The notes under the pieces are model-generated. The model was not told where the DNA came from and ran no database searches. It was given only the letters and a program-made list of their open reading frames with translations. A stretch of DNA of 58,070 nucleotides from an uncultured Mycobacteriaceae bacterium (GTDB taxonomy: Bacteria; Actinomycetota; Actinomycetes; Mycobacteriales; Mycobacteriaceae), in NCBI GenBank assembly GCA_902826815.1, contig CADEGF010000048.1:1-58070 (forward strand). The letters run 5' to 3'. This document shows positions 49,172 through 58,070 of the stretch, piece by piece. Each line of letters starts with the position of its first letter. Position 1 is the first letter of the stretch. Both the position numbers and the translations under genes were made by a program.

Positions 49172-51547
49172 CTATTTCCAGAGCCGTCGTCGTTCACCGA
49201 TGAACGCACCTTGAAGCCACCACAACACCTCGATGACAACCGCTCCAGCGACCCCGATGACCAGCGCCAACGTCGTCACGCCGACGTTCGACGGATCGAG
49301 CATGAACATCTTCTGAGCCAGGGGAATTGAAAAGATCACCACATATGCCAGAGCCGATGTGGCGACCAGCGCCACCCGCCACCACTCGTAGGGCCGCGCC
49401 ACCACCGCCAGCACCCAGATCGATGTCACCAGCAACGTAATTAGCGCCGCCGTAGATGCCTGCGTCTGCTGTTCTGCGCTGGCCTCGCGGCCCTGGTAGG
49501 CCGCCAGGTAGGACGCGAATGTGGCGATGCCGACGACGCTCCCGGACGGCAGCGCCTGGGTCATCACGCGGCGGACGAAGCCGGGGTGCGCCCGTTCGTT
49601 GTTGGGCGCGAGCGACAGGATGAACGCGGGGATGCCGATGGTGAACCAGGCGGCGATCGTGACGTGGATCGGCTGGAACGGGAACAGCAGCGGGTCTGAG
49701 CCGAAGAGCTTCGAGGACAGCCCCGCCAGCCCGACCAGTACCGCCAGCAGCACGGAGTAGACCGTCTTGGTGAGGAACAGGTTGGATACCCGTTCGATGT
49801 TGCCGATGACTCGGCGGCCCTCGCCCACCACATGGGGAAGTGTCGCGAACTTGTTGTCCAACAAGACAATCTGCGCGACAGCCCGCGACGCCGCACTGCC
49901 GGCTCCCATCGCGACGCCGATGTCGGCGTCCTTGAGCGCCAGCACGTCGTTGACGCCGTCGCCGGTCATTGCGACGGTGTGGCCGCGCGACTGCAGCGCG
50001 TGGACCATCGCCCGCTTCTGGTCGGGCCGCACCCGGCCGAAGGTGGTGCACTCGTCCAAGGTGTCGGCGAGTTGCGCAGGATCCGACGGCAGCTCGCGGG
50101 CGTCCATGGTCTCACCTTCGAGCCCGAGCGAACCCGCAACCGCACCTACCGACACCGCGTTGTCGCCGGAGATCACCTTGATCGAAACCTTCTGGGAGGC
50201 AAAGTAATCGAGGGTGTCTCTGGCGTCGGGGCGGACCCGCTGCTCGAGCACCACAAGCGCGACGGGTGTCACCGTTCCCGGCGCGCGCGGATCGTCGACG
50301 CGCAGGTCGCTGGAGCCAAGCAGCAGCACCCGGAGACCCTGACTGCCGATCTGCTCGGCCTGCTCGGCGGCGGCAGACGTCGGATCGAGCAGCACGTCGG
50401 GTGCGCCGATCACCCAGTTTCCGTTGTCGCCGTATGAGGTTCCGCTCCATTTGGTCGCCGACTTGAACGGCGCACTCGCAGTGGCGGTCCAGCCCGGTGG
50501 CATCTTGTAGGCCTCGCCGATGGCCTGCATGCTGGCGTTCGGCCGTGGGTCGTCGGCGGCCAGCTGCGCGAGCACGTTTCCGACGTCGCCCTCGTCGATC
50601 TGCTGCAGATCCGATACCCGCATGCCGCTCTCGGTCAGCGTGCCGGTCTTGTCGGCACAGACGACGTCGACGCGCGCCAGACCCTCGATCGCGGGCAGCT
50701 CGTTGACCAGACACTGCCGACGTCCGAGCCGGACGACGCCGACCGCGAACGCTATCGACGTCATCAGCACCAGGCCTTCGGGCACCATCGGCACCAGCGC
50801 ACCGACCATGCGCAGCACCGACTCCCGCCACCCCGCGTCGGTGGTGAACAGCTGGGTGTAGATGATCAGCAGCCCCGCCGGGACGAGAAGGTAGGTGATG
50901 AACTGCAGGATCCTGTTGATGCCGCTGCGCAGTTCGGATTTCACCAGCGTGAACTTGCTCGCCTCCTCGGCGAGCTTGGCGGCGTACGCTTCCCGGCCGA
51001 CCTTGGTGGCACGGTAGGCGCCGATGCCTGCGACGACGAAGCTTCCCGACATCACCTTGTCGCCTGCGTCCTTCGCGATCGGGTCGGCCTCGCCGGTGAG
51101 CAGCGACTCGTCGACCTCGAGGTTGGTCTCCTCGACGATGTCGCCGTCGACGACGATCTGGTCACCGGGGCCGAGCTCGATGATGTCGTCGAGCACCACT
51201 TCGCTCGGCGCCCGCGCTTCGGTGCCCGATTGCCTGCGCACCGTCGGTTTCGCCTGCCCCACGATCGCGAGCTTGTCCAGCGTCTGCTTGGCGCGCAGTT
51301 CCTGGATGATGCCGATCGCGCTGTTGGCGATGATCAACAGCCCGAACGCGCCGTTGATCACCGACCCGGTGGACAAGACAATGATCAGCAGCACACTGAG
51401 GATCGCATTGATCCGGGTGAAAACGTTGGCGCGCACGATCTCTGAGACGCTGCGAGCGGCCCTGGTCGGGACGTCGTTGGTCTTGCCCTCGGCGACCCGT
51501 TGTGCGACTTCGGCGTCGGTCAACCCGGTGGCAACCGCGATACTCAT
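49172..51547 (-). CDS. ctpE: P-type cation-transporting ATPase (CtpE)
   Basis: A 791-residue P-type ATPase. Phosphorylation site [10 protein letters not shown], hinge [20 protein letters not shown], actuator loop near [12 protein letters not shown]; about eight to ten membrane spans. Its place between the Rv0909- and Rv0907-like genes identifies it as ctpE; in mycobacteria CtpE has been linked to calcium uptake. The start at MSIAVATG overlaps the stop of the lipoprotein gene upstream (ATGA). An upstream in-frame extension lacks conservation. Confidence 0.92.
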   Translation of the reverse strand: MSIAVATGLTDAEVAQRVAEGKTNDVPTRAARSVSEIVRANVFTRINAILSVLLIIVLSTGSVINGAFGLLIIANSAIGIIQELRAKQTLDKLAIVGQAKPTVRRQSGTEARAPSEVVLDDIIELGPGDQIVVDGDIVEETNLEVDESLLTGEADPIAKDAGDKVMSGSFVVAGIGAYRATKVGREAYAAKLAEEASKFTLVKSELRSGINRILQFITYLLVPAGLLIIYTQLFTTDAGWRESVLRMVGALVPMVPEGLVLMTSIAFAVGVVRLGRRQCLVNELPAIEGLARVDVVCADKTGTLTESGMRVSDLQQIDEGDVGNVLAQLAADDPRPNASMQAIGEAYKMPPGWTATASAPFKSATKWSGTSYGDNGNWVIGAPDVLLDPTSAAAEQAEQIGSQGLRVLLLGSSDLRVDDPRAPGTVTPVALVVLEQRVRPDARDTLDYFASQKVSIKVISGDNAVSVGAVAGSLGLEGETMDARELPSDPAQLADTLDECTTFGRVRPDQKRAMVHALQSRGHTVAMTGDGVNDVLALKDADIGVAMGAGSAASRAVAQIVLLDNKFATLPHVVGEGRRVIGNIERVSNLFLTKTVYSVLLAVLVGLAGLSSKLFGSDPLLFPFQPIHVTIAAWFTIGIPAFILSLAPNNERAHPGFVRRVMTQALPSGSVVGIATFASYLAAYQGREASAEQQTQASTAALITLLVTSIWVLAVVARPYEWWRVALVATSALAYVVIFSIPLAQKMFMLDPSNVGVTTLALVIGVAGAVVIEVLWWLQGAFIGERRRLWK

Positions 51548-53142
51548 CGGGTGAACGTCCCCTTGCCCAGGTCGTCGTAGTACTCCAATGTCAGCTTCTT
51601 CCCGTCGAAGGTCGCCTTGCCGATCGATCCCGGCGGCGAGTTCTCGCTGACCCATTCATAGGTGAATACGTTTCCGTCCCAATTGATCAGCGGCACAGAG
51701 AGCTTCGACCCCAGTTCGAGGTGCAGGTTGCCGTCTTTCTGGCTGACCTCGGCCGGACCCCAGTAGTCGTTGTTGTATGTGCCGACATAGGACGACAGCG
51801 GCTCTGACGGGGAAGGGTTCGCCGGTGGCTTCTTACCGACGAGGGAGCCGACCGGCCGCTCGTCCGGCGCGAGCAGTTGTTGGTACAGGTCGAACCACTT
51901 CTCGCGCACCTCGCCGAACTGGACGAGATCGGCGAACTGCGCGTTGAGCGCTTCTGGCACACCGGATGCTGTGCCGTTGGTCAGCGCGATGATCGCCACG
52001 TCGGCGGACGGCAGGATGACGAAGTTGGTTCCTGTGCCGAGCTCGAATGCCCCGGAGTGGCTGATCTGCATGCGGCCCGCCGATGTCGACGACACGTTGA
52101 AACCGAACCCGTAGAAGCCCGACCGCATGGCTGGCTCACTGGCTGGGCTGGACACGATCTGTGGTGTGAGCGCAGGCAGCAGGGCTTTGGGGTCGACGAT
52201 CTGCTTTCCTTGGTAGCTGCCGTTTCCGAGGATCATCGCCAGCCAGTGCGACATATCGTTCACTGAGGCGCTTGCACCGCCCGCCGGCGCTTCGGGTTGC
52301 GGGTCCCGGTTGTACAGCGGCTCGTAGCGGCCGTCGATGTGGATGTGGCCGAGCGCGCGGTTCTTCCTGGCTTCGAAATCGGAGAACCGATAGCTCGCCG
52401 TCTTCATGCCCAGCGGCGTCAGCACCGCTTCGTCTGCGAGGTCCTCCCACGACTTGCCCGCGCTCACGGCCACCGATTCCGCGCCCGCGGTCAGCCCGAA
52501 GTTGGTGTAGGCGTACGAGATTCGGAACGGATCGAGCGGCTGGTCACGTAGCCGGTCGAGCACGTAGCGGCGGTCATAGCCGAGGTCCTCTAGCATGTCG
52601 CCCGCGTGGTCGGGCAGCCCTGACCGGTGGGAGAACATGTCACCGACGGTGACCATCTTGGTGACGACCGGGTCGGACAATGCGAACCACGGCAGCTTCG
52701 ACACGATCGGCGTATCCCAGCCGATCGCGTTCGCGCCGACCTGGTGAGCCACCACTGTCGACGAGACCGACTTGGACACCGAAGCGAGCTGGAACACGGT
52801 GTCCGCGTCCACCTTGTCCCCGGTTTTTGTGTCGCGCACGCCAAAGCCCTTGGCGTAGACGGTCTTCCCGCCGTGCACGACGGCCACCGCCATACCGGGT
52901 ATGCCGGTTTTCTTCATCAGGTCATCGGCGATGCCGTCGAGCTTGGCGACGGCGTTCTCAACGGCGTTGTCCGGCAGCGGCACTCCCGGCACCAGCGGCG
53001 GCAGCACGTCCGAGAGCGTCGGCTTCGGTTCTTCTGCCGACGGCTTCGACTCTGCGGCGGGTCCGGAGTCGCAGGCGGCCACCATCGATATCGCCGCGGC
53101 GAGAACGATGACGGGGGCAAACGCGAGGCGGGCTCTGATCAC
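51544..53142 (-). CDS. Beta-lactamase-fold serine hydrolase lipoprotein (Rv0907-like)
   Basis: A 532-residue secreted protein: signal and lipobox at VAACDSG (Cys about residue 24). The class C beta-lactamase/DD-peptidase motifs are SVSK (SxxK, about residue 120) and YTN (YxN, in SYAYTNFGL). A C-terminal beta domain after residue 430 ([15 protein letters not shown]) resembles the DUF3471 type. Probably a peptidase or esterase of the cell envelope. It is coupled to ctpE and next to the metallo-hydrolase, as in M. tuberculosis. Confidence 0.88.
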   Translation of the reverse strand: MIRARLAFAPVIVLAAAISMVAACDSGPAAESKPSAEEPKPTLSDVLPPLVPGVPLPDNAVENAVAKLDGIADDLMKKTGIPGMAVAVVHGGKTVYAKGFGVRDTKTGDKVDADTVFQLASVSKSVSSTVVAHQVGANAIGWDTPIVSKLPWFALSDPVVTKMVTVGDMFSHRSGLPDHAGDMLEDLGYDRRYVLDRLRDQPLDPFRISYAYTNFGLTAGAESVAVSAGKSWEDLADEAVLTPLGMKTASYRFSDFEARKNRALGHIHIDGRYEPLYNRDPQPEAPAGGASASVNDMSHWLAMILGNGSYQGKQIVDPKALLPALTPQIVSSPASEPAMRSGFYGFGFNVSSTSAGRMQISHSGAFELGTGTNFVILPSADVAIIALTNGTASGVPEALNAQFADLVQFGEVREKWFDLYQQLLAPDERPVGSLVGKKPPANPSPSEPLSSYVGTYNNDYWGPAEVSQKDGNLHLELGSKLSVPLINWDGNVFTYEWVSENSPPGSIGKATFDGKKLTLEYYDDLGKGTFTR

Positions 53143-53160
53143 AGCCAGAACGCTAGCCGG

Positions 53161-54291
53161 TTATCTCTGCCACCACGGGTCGAACGCCTCCGACGGGGCG
53201 CTGGGTGTCGCGGGGTCGACCCGTTCGCCCGGGCGAGGCACCACCACCTCGACACCCGCCGGATCCGCAGCGGCGAGAAGCCGTTCGATGGGCTCGGCCC
53301 ACGGGTGCGGGGCGAGCCGGAACGTGGCCCAGTGGATGGGCAGCAGCAGGCCCTTGCCGGGTTCGGCGATGTCGAGATGTGCCCGCACGGCCTCTTCGGG
53401 ATTCATGTGGATATCGGGCCACGCGGGATGGTAGGCGCCGACGGGGAGCAGCGATACGTCGAACGGCCCGTGATCCATCCCGATCTCGGCGAAGCTTTTC
53501 GTGTAGCCGGTGTCGCCGCCGAAGAACGCCCGGTGCCGCGGCCCGATGATGACCCAGGACCCCCACAGCGTGGTGTTGCGAGTGAGCAGCCGCCCGGAGA
53601 AGTGCCTGGCCGGGGTGCACACCAGCGTCAGGTCACCGATCCGGTGGCTCTCATGCCAGTCGAGTTCGACGATGCGGCGCTCAGGGATCCGCCACTTGCG
53701 AAGGTGCGCGCCGACGCCGAGCGGGACGACGAACGGCGCCCGCTGGCTGTGGGCGAGGCCGACGATCGTGTCCATGTCGAGGTGGTCGTAGTGGTCGTGG
53801 CTGATGATCACCGCGTCCAGCGCGGGCAGCGCCTCAAGCGGCACAGGCACTTCGTGCATCCGCTCGGGGCCGACGGTCCGTGACGGCGAGCAGCGTCTGC
53901 TCCAGACCGGGTCGGCGAGCACGCGGTAGCCGTCGACCTCGATCAGCGCCGTGGAGTGGCCGTACCAGCTGGCAGCGAGGTCCAGCGGCGTGGTGTCCAC
54001 TTTCGGCAGCACCGCGAGCGGGATGGGCTTGTGCGGGCGGGTCGCATCGCGCGAGCCGACCAGCTGCCGGATGAGCAGGCTGCGCTGCTCGCCCTCGAGA
54101 TTGATCGACGCCGCGGGGTCGACGTTGACGAACACGCCGTCCTGATAGTTCGGCGACCGCCGGGCGACGGGCCAGATCTCATCGGGGCGCGCGCCGACCG
54201 CGGTCGGCGATCCCTGCAGTGCCCGCAGCACCCAGCCGCTGGCCGCGACGGTGGCCGTCCCGACCGCAAATCGCAGCGCAGCGCCCAGCAT
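53161..54291 (-). CDS. Metallo-beta-lactamase-fold hydrolase (Rv0906-like, NAPE-PLD/UlaG type)
   Basis: A 376-residue protein with a short hydrophobic N-terminus. Zinc motif HDHYDHLD (about residue 165), then CTPARHFSGR and GDTGYTKSF supply the other ligands; the late ILPIHWATF-like segment (LLPIHWATFRLAPHPW) carries the last His. The pattern is the lipid-phosphodiesterase-like group (NAPE-PLD related). Gene order matches Rv0906 between Rv0907 and echA6. Confidence 0.88.
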   Translation of the reverse strand: MLGAALRFAVGTATVAASGWVLRALQGSPTAVGARPDEIWPVARRSPNYQDGVFVNVDPAASINLEGEQRSLLIRQLVGSRDATRPHKPIPLAVLPKVDTTPLDLAASWYGHSTALIEVDGYRVLADPVWSRRCSPSRTVGPERMHEVPVPLEALPALDAVIISHDHYDHLDMDTIVGLAHSQRAPFVVPLGVGAHLRKWRIPERRIVELDWHESHRIGDLTLVCTPARHFSGRLLTRNTTLWGSWVIIGPRHRAFFGGDTGYTKSFAEIGMDHGPFDVSLLPVGAYHPAWPDIHMNPEEAVRAHLDIAEPGKGLLLPIHWATFRLAPHPWAEPIERLLAAADPAGVEVVVPRPGERVDPATPSAPSEAFDPWWQR

Positions 54292-54297
54292 GTGGGA

Positions 54298-55032
54298 TCA
54301 GGCTCCCTGGAAGTTCGGTGGCCGCTTCTCGATGCGGGCGACCTGCGCCTCGATCACGTCCTGGCTGCCCCACGCCCTGTCGAACATCTCCTGGTGCTCG
54401 GGCCGGGGATCCTCGTAGGCGCCGTCGTCGTTGAGCACCCTCTTGGCGTGCTGCAGGGCGAGGGGGGCGAACCCCGCGATCTCGGCGGCCCAGGCCTGCG
54501 CATCGGCGAGTGTTCCGATCCGGTTGGCCATCCCGGTCTGCAGCGCGACGTCGGAGGTGAGCCGTTCGGCACCGAAAAGCATGCCTCTGGCGCGGCCAGC
54601 ACCGACAAGGGAGGTCAATCGACGGATACTCCAGTTGTCCAGCGCCAGACCGTATTTCGCGACGGGAAACTGGAAGTACGCCTCGGGTGCGACGACGCGG
54701 AGATCGCAGATCAACGACAGGATGACGCCCGCCCCGATAGCGGGTCCATTGATGGCGCCGATGACGAGAAGCGGTGCGGCGTCGATGGCGAGGTTGAGCG
54801 CCTTGGCCTTGTCGGGAAGCTCCTCGGCGACGCCCGAGGGGTCGGTCAGGTCGGCACCCGAGCTGAACACGTGGCCTTCACCGGTCAGCACGATCGCGCG
54901 GACGTCATCGGCGGCGGCCTTCTCGATCGCCTCGCGCAGCCCATCGACCAGCGCGCCGTTGAGCGCGTTGCGGCGCTCGGCGCGCTGCATCTCCAGGGTC
55001 AAGACGTCGCCGTCGCGGGTCACTCCAATCAT
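54298..55032 (-). CDS. echA6: Enoyl-CoA hydratase/isomerase-family protein (EchA6)
   Basis: A 244-residue crotonase-fold protein: [17 protein letters not shown], the oxyanion segment [10 protein letters not shown], and [20 protein letters not shown]. The usual catalytic Glu pair of hydratases is not evident, as in M. tuberculosis EchA6, which binds acyl-CoA and feeds FAS-II instead of hydrating. The neighbours Rv0906 and accD3 are conserved. Confidence 0.9.
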   Translation of the reverse strand: MIGVTRDGDVLTLEMQRAERRNALNGALVDGLREAIEKAAADDVRAIVLTGEGHVFSSGADLTDPSGVAEELPDKAKALNLAIDAAPLLVIGAINGPAIGAGVILSLICDLRVVAPEAYFQFPVAKYGLALDNWSIRRLTSLVGAGRARGMLFGAERLTSDVALQTGMANRIGTLADAQAWAAEIAGFAPLALQHAKRVLNDDGAYEDPRPEHQEMFDRAWGSQDVIEAQVARIEKRPPNFQGA

Positions 55033-55195
55033 GGGGCCAGCCTATTAGCGCGCGCCAGGCAACTCATCCCGGGTGTTAAGCCTTCCCAACCGTTCACGCG
55101 CCTGGCAATTCCATGGTTAGATCAGCATCCTGGTTTGCTACGGCGATCGGCTAGCGGTATTGCGCCGTAGGGTTGGAAGGGAAGGTAACAACGAC

Positions 55196-55600
55196 ATGTT
55201 GAAGTCCATCGGCACTGCCGCGGTCATCTCGGCCGCCGTTCTTGCCCTCGCGCCGAGCGCACAGGCCGACACAACGCTGACGGTGCAGCAAATTTGCTCA
55301 GAGGCCGGGAACCTGGTGCCGATGACCGTGGTGGCGTCCCCCGAACTGGCATGCGGCGATCCGGCGTACTGGCAAAGCACCGGCACCGTGCCTGGTTTGT
55401 TCATCGCGGCACCACCGCCGCTCAGTAAGACGGCCACCCGGCTTCATCAAGGCGCGTATTCCACCGACGCCGCGAACCCATGGGCGGACTGGGTGGTTCC
55501 CGCCGGATCGCAGCCCGCTCCTCCGAAGGGGCCGGAACCGTACATGTGGCAGACAGATCCCGGTGCGTGGCAAGGGCCGTGCCCGCCGACCTGCCCGTAG
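55196..55600 (+). CDS. Secreted protein of unknown function
   Basis: A 134-residue protein with an N-terminal signal peptide (MLKSIGTAAVISAAVLALAP, cleavage probably after SAQA). The mature part has two cysteine pairs at wide spacing (CSEAGN and CGDPAYW; CPPTCP at the end) and is Pro/Trp-rich. I do not recognise a family. The ATG follows GGGAAGG. It is 20 bases before accD3, which may be co-transcribed. Confidence 0.72.
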   Translation: MLKSIGTAAVISAAVLALAPSAQADTTLTVQQICSEAGNLVPMTVVASPELACGDPAYWQSTGTVPGLFIAAPPPLSKTATRLHQGAYSTDAANPWADWVVPAGSQPAPPKGPEPYMWQTDPGAWQGPCPPTCP

Positions 55601-55620
55601 CGAGCTATTAGCCTCATCAT

Positions 55621-57093
55621 GTGAGCCGCATCGGTGCCCTTGAGCTGCGGGATGCCGTGCTGGATGAGGGATCGTTCCGGAGCTGGGACGACGCTCCGGT
55701 CGCCGTTGCGAAAAGTGACGAGTACCGCCGCGAACTGGCGGCGGCCGAGGCCGCGACCGGGCTAGACGAATCGGTCATCACCGGCGAGGGCCGCGTCCTC
55801 GGGCGGCGCGTCGCGGTGGTGGCGTGCGAGTTCGACTTCCTGGCCGGCTCGATCGGGGTGGCCGCCGCCGAGCGCATCACGGCCGCCGTGGCGCGGGCCA
55901 CCGCCGAGCGCCTGCCGCTGCTGGCGTCGCCGAGCTCTGGGGGCACCCGCATGCAGGAGGGCACGGTCGCGTTCCTGCAGATGGTCAAGATCGCGGCGGC
56001 CGTCGAACTGCACAAGCGCGCCCATCTGCCCTACCTGGTGTACCTGCGCCACCCGACCACCGGCGGGGTGTTCGCGTCATGGGGCTCGCTCGGTCACATC
56101 ACGGTCGCAGAACCGGGCGCGCTCATCGGCTTCCTCGGCCCGCGCGTCTACGAGCACCTGTACGGCGAGCCGTTCCCGTCCGGCATCCAGACTGCGGAGA
56201 ACCTGCAGCGGCACGGTGTCATCGACGCCGTCGTCCCGCTGGATCGTCTGCGCGCCGTTCTGGACCGCGCGCTGAAGGTCGTCGCCGACGAACCCGAGCC
56301 TCCGCCGCCCGCGCCGCCGACCGAGCCGGTACCCGATGTGCCCGCATGGGTTTCGGTGGAGGCCTCGCGCAGGCCGGACCGGCCCGGTGTCGCGCAGCTG
56401 CTTCGGCACGGTACGACGGAGTGGGCCTTGTTGTCCGGCACCGCACTCGGTGAGGGCGCCACGACGCTGCTCGCGCTTGCCCGGTTCGGCGGCCAACCCG
56501 CTGTGGTGCTCGGCCAACAACGGGTCGTCGGCGGCCTTGTCGGTCCCATCGCACTGCGCGAAGCCCGCCGCGGTATGGCGCTGGCCGCGGGGCTGAAGCT
56601 GCCGCTGGTGTCGGTCATCGACACGGCCGGACCTGCGCTGTCGGCTGAAGCAGAGCAGGGCGGACTGGCCGGCGAGATCGCGCGGTGCCTTGCCGACCTG
56701 GTCACCCTCGATACGCCGACGGTGTCGGTGTTGCTCGGTCAGGGCAGCGGTGGGCCTGCGCTGGCCATGGTGCCCGCCGATCGTGTGCTGGCTGCGCTGC
56801 ACGGCTGGCTCGCGCCGCTACCGCCCGAGGGGGCAAGCGCGATCGTCTTCCGCGATGTCGACCATGCCCCCGAACTTGCTGCCACACAGGGTGTTCGGTC
56901 GGCGGATCTGCTGCGCGACGGCATCGTCGACGTCGTCGTCGGTGAGCATCCCGATGCGGCGGACGAACCCGTCGAGTTCACTGAGCGGCTATCCGCCGTC
57001 ATCGCCGGTGAGCTGCACCGGCTGCGCGCGATCCCGGACGAGCAGCGCATGGCGGCCAGGCTGGAGCGCTACCGTCGCATCGGCCTGCGTTGA
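55621..57093 (+). CDS. accD3: Acyl-CoA carboxylase carboxyltransferase subunit (AccD3)
   Basis: A 490-residue carboxyltransferase with a GTG start. N-half: GRRVAVVACEFDFLAGSIGVAAAERI, SPSSGGTRMQEG and PTTGGVFASWGSLGH (oxyanion glycines). C-half: LAGEIARCLADL and VLLGQGSGGPALAMVPAD. It moves carboxyl from biotin to an acyl-CoA, supplying malonyl-CoA-like units for lipid synthesis. The place after the divergent echA6 matches M. tuberculosis accD3 (Rv0904c). Confidence 0.92.
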   Translation: MSRIGALELRDAVLDEGSFRSWDDAPVAVAKSDEYRRELAAAEAATGLDESVITGEGRVLGRRVAVVACEFDFLAGSIGVAAAERITAAVARATAERLPLLASPSSGGTRMQEGTVAFLQMVKIAAAVELHKRAHLPYLVYLRHPTTGGVFASWGSLGHITVAEPGALIGFLGPRVYEHLYGEPFPSGIQTAENLQRHGVIDAVVPLDRLRAVLDRALKVVADEPEPPPPAPPTEPVPDVPAWVSVEASRRPDRPGVAQLLRHGTTEWALLSGTALGEGATTLLALARFGGQPAVVLGQQRVVGGLVGPIALREARRGMALAAGLKLPLVSVIDTAGPALSAEAEQGGLAGEIARCLADLVTLDTPTVSVLLGQGSGGPALAMVPADRVLAALHGWLAPLPPEGASAIVFRDVDHAPELAATQGVRSADLLRDGIVDVVVGEHPDAADEPVEFTERLSAVIAGELHRLRAIPDEQRMAARLERYRRIGLR

Positions 57094-57107
57094 GCTAAGC
57101 GACCCGG

Positions 57108-57134
57108 TTATCCACAGTTGCGGTTTTATCCACA
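57108..57134 (+). other. Pair of perfect DnaA-box 9-mers
   Basis: TTATCCACA at 57108-57116 and again at 57126-57134, same orientation, 18 bases apart start to start, in the 93-base gap before the DUF222 gene. These match the DnaA consensus exactly. With no dnaA or dnaN near, this is not oriC. It may titrate DnaA, couple expression of the next gene to replication, or belong to the mobile history of 13E12-type genes. Confidence 0.6.
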
Positions 57135-57186
57135 GCTCGCTGTTCGGCGGTAGCTGTTAGCACATCTGTTCGAATACCGTGGTGGC

Positions 57187-58070
57187 ATGAAGTCGCAGCA
57201 GCAAGACGAGATCCGCGCCGCCCTCGATGCGGTCGACGCGGCCTACCTCCGGCTGCGCGCCGCCTGCTCGGACTCCGTCGGCAATGCGTTTCGCGTCGAG
57301 GTCGCCGAGGAGTTGGAACGCCAGCACCGCGTCAACCGCGCGCTGATGTACCGGTTCTTCGGCGAACTCATCGAACCCCCCGACGGCCCCGCCGACCCCG
57401 ACCTGCCCGCAGGCACCGTCATCTCCAAACTACTGTGGCAGCGGCTACGCATCACCACCGCCGAAGTCAAACACCGCGTCGCCGTCGCCGCCCGGATCCG
57501 GCCCCGCCGCACCCTCACCGGCCCCCAGCTGCCACCCGAGCTGCCCCGGCTGGCCGCCGCCGTCGACAACGGCGACCTCGACGACGACCACATCGCTGCG
57601 GTCTGCAAAGGCGTCGACGAACTACCGTCGGCCCTGGCCCACAAAAAAGACGTCGCCGAGCGCATCCTGGTCGGCCACTGCAGGGACCAAGACGCCGGGT
57701 ACGTCGCGAAACTCGCCCGCGACATCGCCGCGCACCTCAACCCCGACACCGAGTTCGACGAACACGACCGCAGGCGCCGCAGCGGACTGACCCTGGGCCC
57801 GCAACGCGCCGACGGCATGAGCTACCTGTCGGGCTGGATCGACCCCGAAACCCGCTCCTACCTCGAAGCAGCCAACGCCGCCGTCCGGCCCGGCCGCCAC
57901 CAACCCGCCGACCCCCAGCCCAGCGAGGACACCCGTCCCGAACCCCAGCCCGGCGAGGACACCCGTCCCGAACCCCAGCCTGATTCCGACGAGCCGGCGC
58001 CCACATCCAACGAGCCCGAACCCACCGACCAAGCCGGGCACGTCGAGATCACACCCGACACCCGCACCGC
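57187..58070 (+). CDS. DUF222 (13E12-type) protein, HNH endonuclease expected beyond window edge
   Basis: The reading frame is open from ATG 57187 to the window end (294 codons seen). MKSQQQDEIRAALDAVDAAY, LYRFF-like segment ALMYRFFGELIEPPDGPA and VAARIRPRRTLTGPQLPPELP are typical of the DUF222 domain of mycobacterial 13E12/REP13E12 family proteins, which usually end in an HNH nuclease domain. After residue 240 a Pro/Glu-rich linker has two 10-residue repeats. The HNH part should lie after 58070. Members are multicopy and linked to phage-like repeats; function not settled. Confidence 0.85.
   Translation, partial: MKSQQQDEIRAALDAVDAAYLRLRAACSDSVGNAFRVEVAEELERQHRVNRALMYRFFGELIEPPDGPADPDLPAGTVISKLLWQRLRITTAEVKHRVAVAARIRPRRTLTGPQLPPELPRLAAAVDNGDLDDDHIAAVCKGVDELPSALAHKKDVAERILVGHCRDQDAGYVAKLARDIAAHLNPDTEFDEHDRRRRSGLTLGPQRADGMSYLSGWIDPETRSYLEAANAAVRPGRHQPADPQPSEDTRPEPQPGEDTRPEPQPDSDEPAPTSNEPEPTDQAGHVEITPDTRT
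57913..57981 (+). repeat. 30-bp tandem repeat in the DUF222 linker
   Basis: Two full 30-bp units (57913-57942 and 57943-57972) encode PQPSEDTRPE and PQPGEDTRPE, followed by a partial PQP. In-frame units like these change length readily by replication slippage, so linker length may vary between strains. Confidence 0.9.

Noticed and set aside
52627-55170. Two plus-strand frames of over 400 codons (52627-53883 and 53956-55170)
   Set aside because: Antisense to the beta-lactamase-fold, metallo-hydrolase and echA6 genes, which are well supported by family motifs and conserved synteny.
57094-57186. Replication origin
   Set aside because: Two DnaA boxes are present, but there are no other boxes, no AT-rich unwinding region and no dnaA, dnaN or rpmH genes nearby.

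Overview
The window is high-GC actinobacterial DNA and almost certainly comes from a Mycobacteriaceae member (Mycobacterium/Mycolicibacterium type). The right half follows the gene order of the M. tuberculosis segment Rv0914c to Rv0904c in reverse orientation: thiolase, carotenoid oxygenase, a membrane protein, glyoxalase, the Rv0910/Rv0909 toxin-antitoxin pair, ctpE, a beta-lactamase-fold lipoprotein, a metallo-beta-lactamase-fold hydrolase, echA6 and accD3. Rv1733c-like, UsfY-like, DUF5994 and 13E12/DUF222 proteins support the same placement.

Region 1 (1-6.1 kb) holds carbon-fixation-type genes. A glyceraldehyde-3-phosphate dehydrogenase runs off the left edge. A two-component system (GAF histidine kinase and NarL-type response regulator) is transcribed towards it. 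Divergent from these are transketolase, phosphoribulokinase and a CbbY-like phosphatase. Phosphoribulokinase is diagnostic of the Calvin cycle, so RuBisCO genes are expected elsewhere, most likely just left of the window.

Region 2 (6.1-15.3 kb) is an actinobacterial high-affinity (group 1h type) [NiFe] hydrogenase locus: hypC (minus strand), hypA, hypB, small subunit, large subunit, a NifU-domain protein with a Rieske-like tail, three tightly overlapping cluster-specific proteins, a 39-residue membrane peptide, the maturation protease and a second hypC. hypD, hypE and hypF are not in the window. Regions 1 and 2 together look like a hydrogen-driven carbon-fixation module.

Region 3 (15.3-25 kb) holds stress and regulatory genes: UsfY-like protein, a PucR-type regulator, an Rv1733c-like membrane protein, a 3Fe-4S ferredoxin, a DadA-like oxidoreductase, two tandem GreA/B-like proteins, a DUF5994 protein, an amino-acid permease with a universal stress protein, and a GAF-ANTAR regulator. 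Two promoter regions here share an ungapped block of about 81 bp with repeated TTGTC/GACAA half-sites.

Region 4 (25-42.5 kb) begins with the conserved thiolase and carotenoid oxygenase, then carries inserted accessory genes: an HxlR regulator, a CIRCE-controlled hsp20, a very large cyclase-AAA-LuxR regulator, and a 9-kb catabolic island. The island holds an eight-gene coupled operon of hydrolases, a flavin hydroxylase and an ABC importer, plus a GntR regulator and an HxlR pseudogene. It is bounded by an exact 167-bp direct repeat derived from the 3' end of an acetyltransferase gene.

Region 5 (42.5-58 kb) is mainly conserved mycobacterial backbone. Notable items are a frameshifted glyoxalase, a soluble homologue of the eukaryotic ERG2/sigma-1 receptor family, and a DUF222/HNH gene at the right edge preceded by two perfect DnaA-box 9-mers. 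I saw no tRNA, rRNA, CRISPR array or transposase. Every stretch over 300 bases carries an annotated feature; the longest gene-free gap (about 250 bases, 24874-25123) holds only a weak inverted repeat and a possible -10 element.
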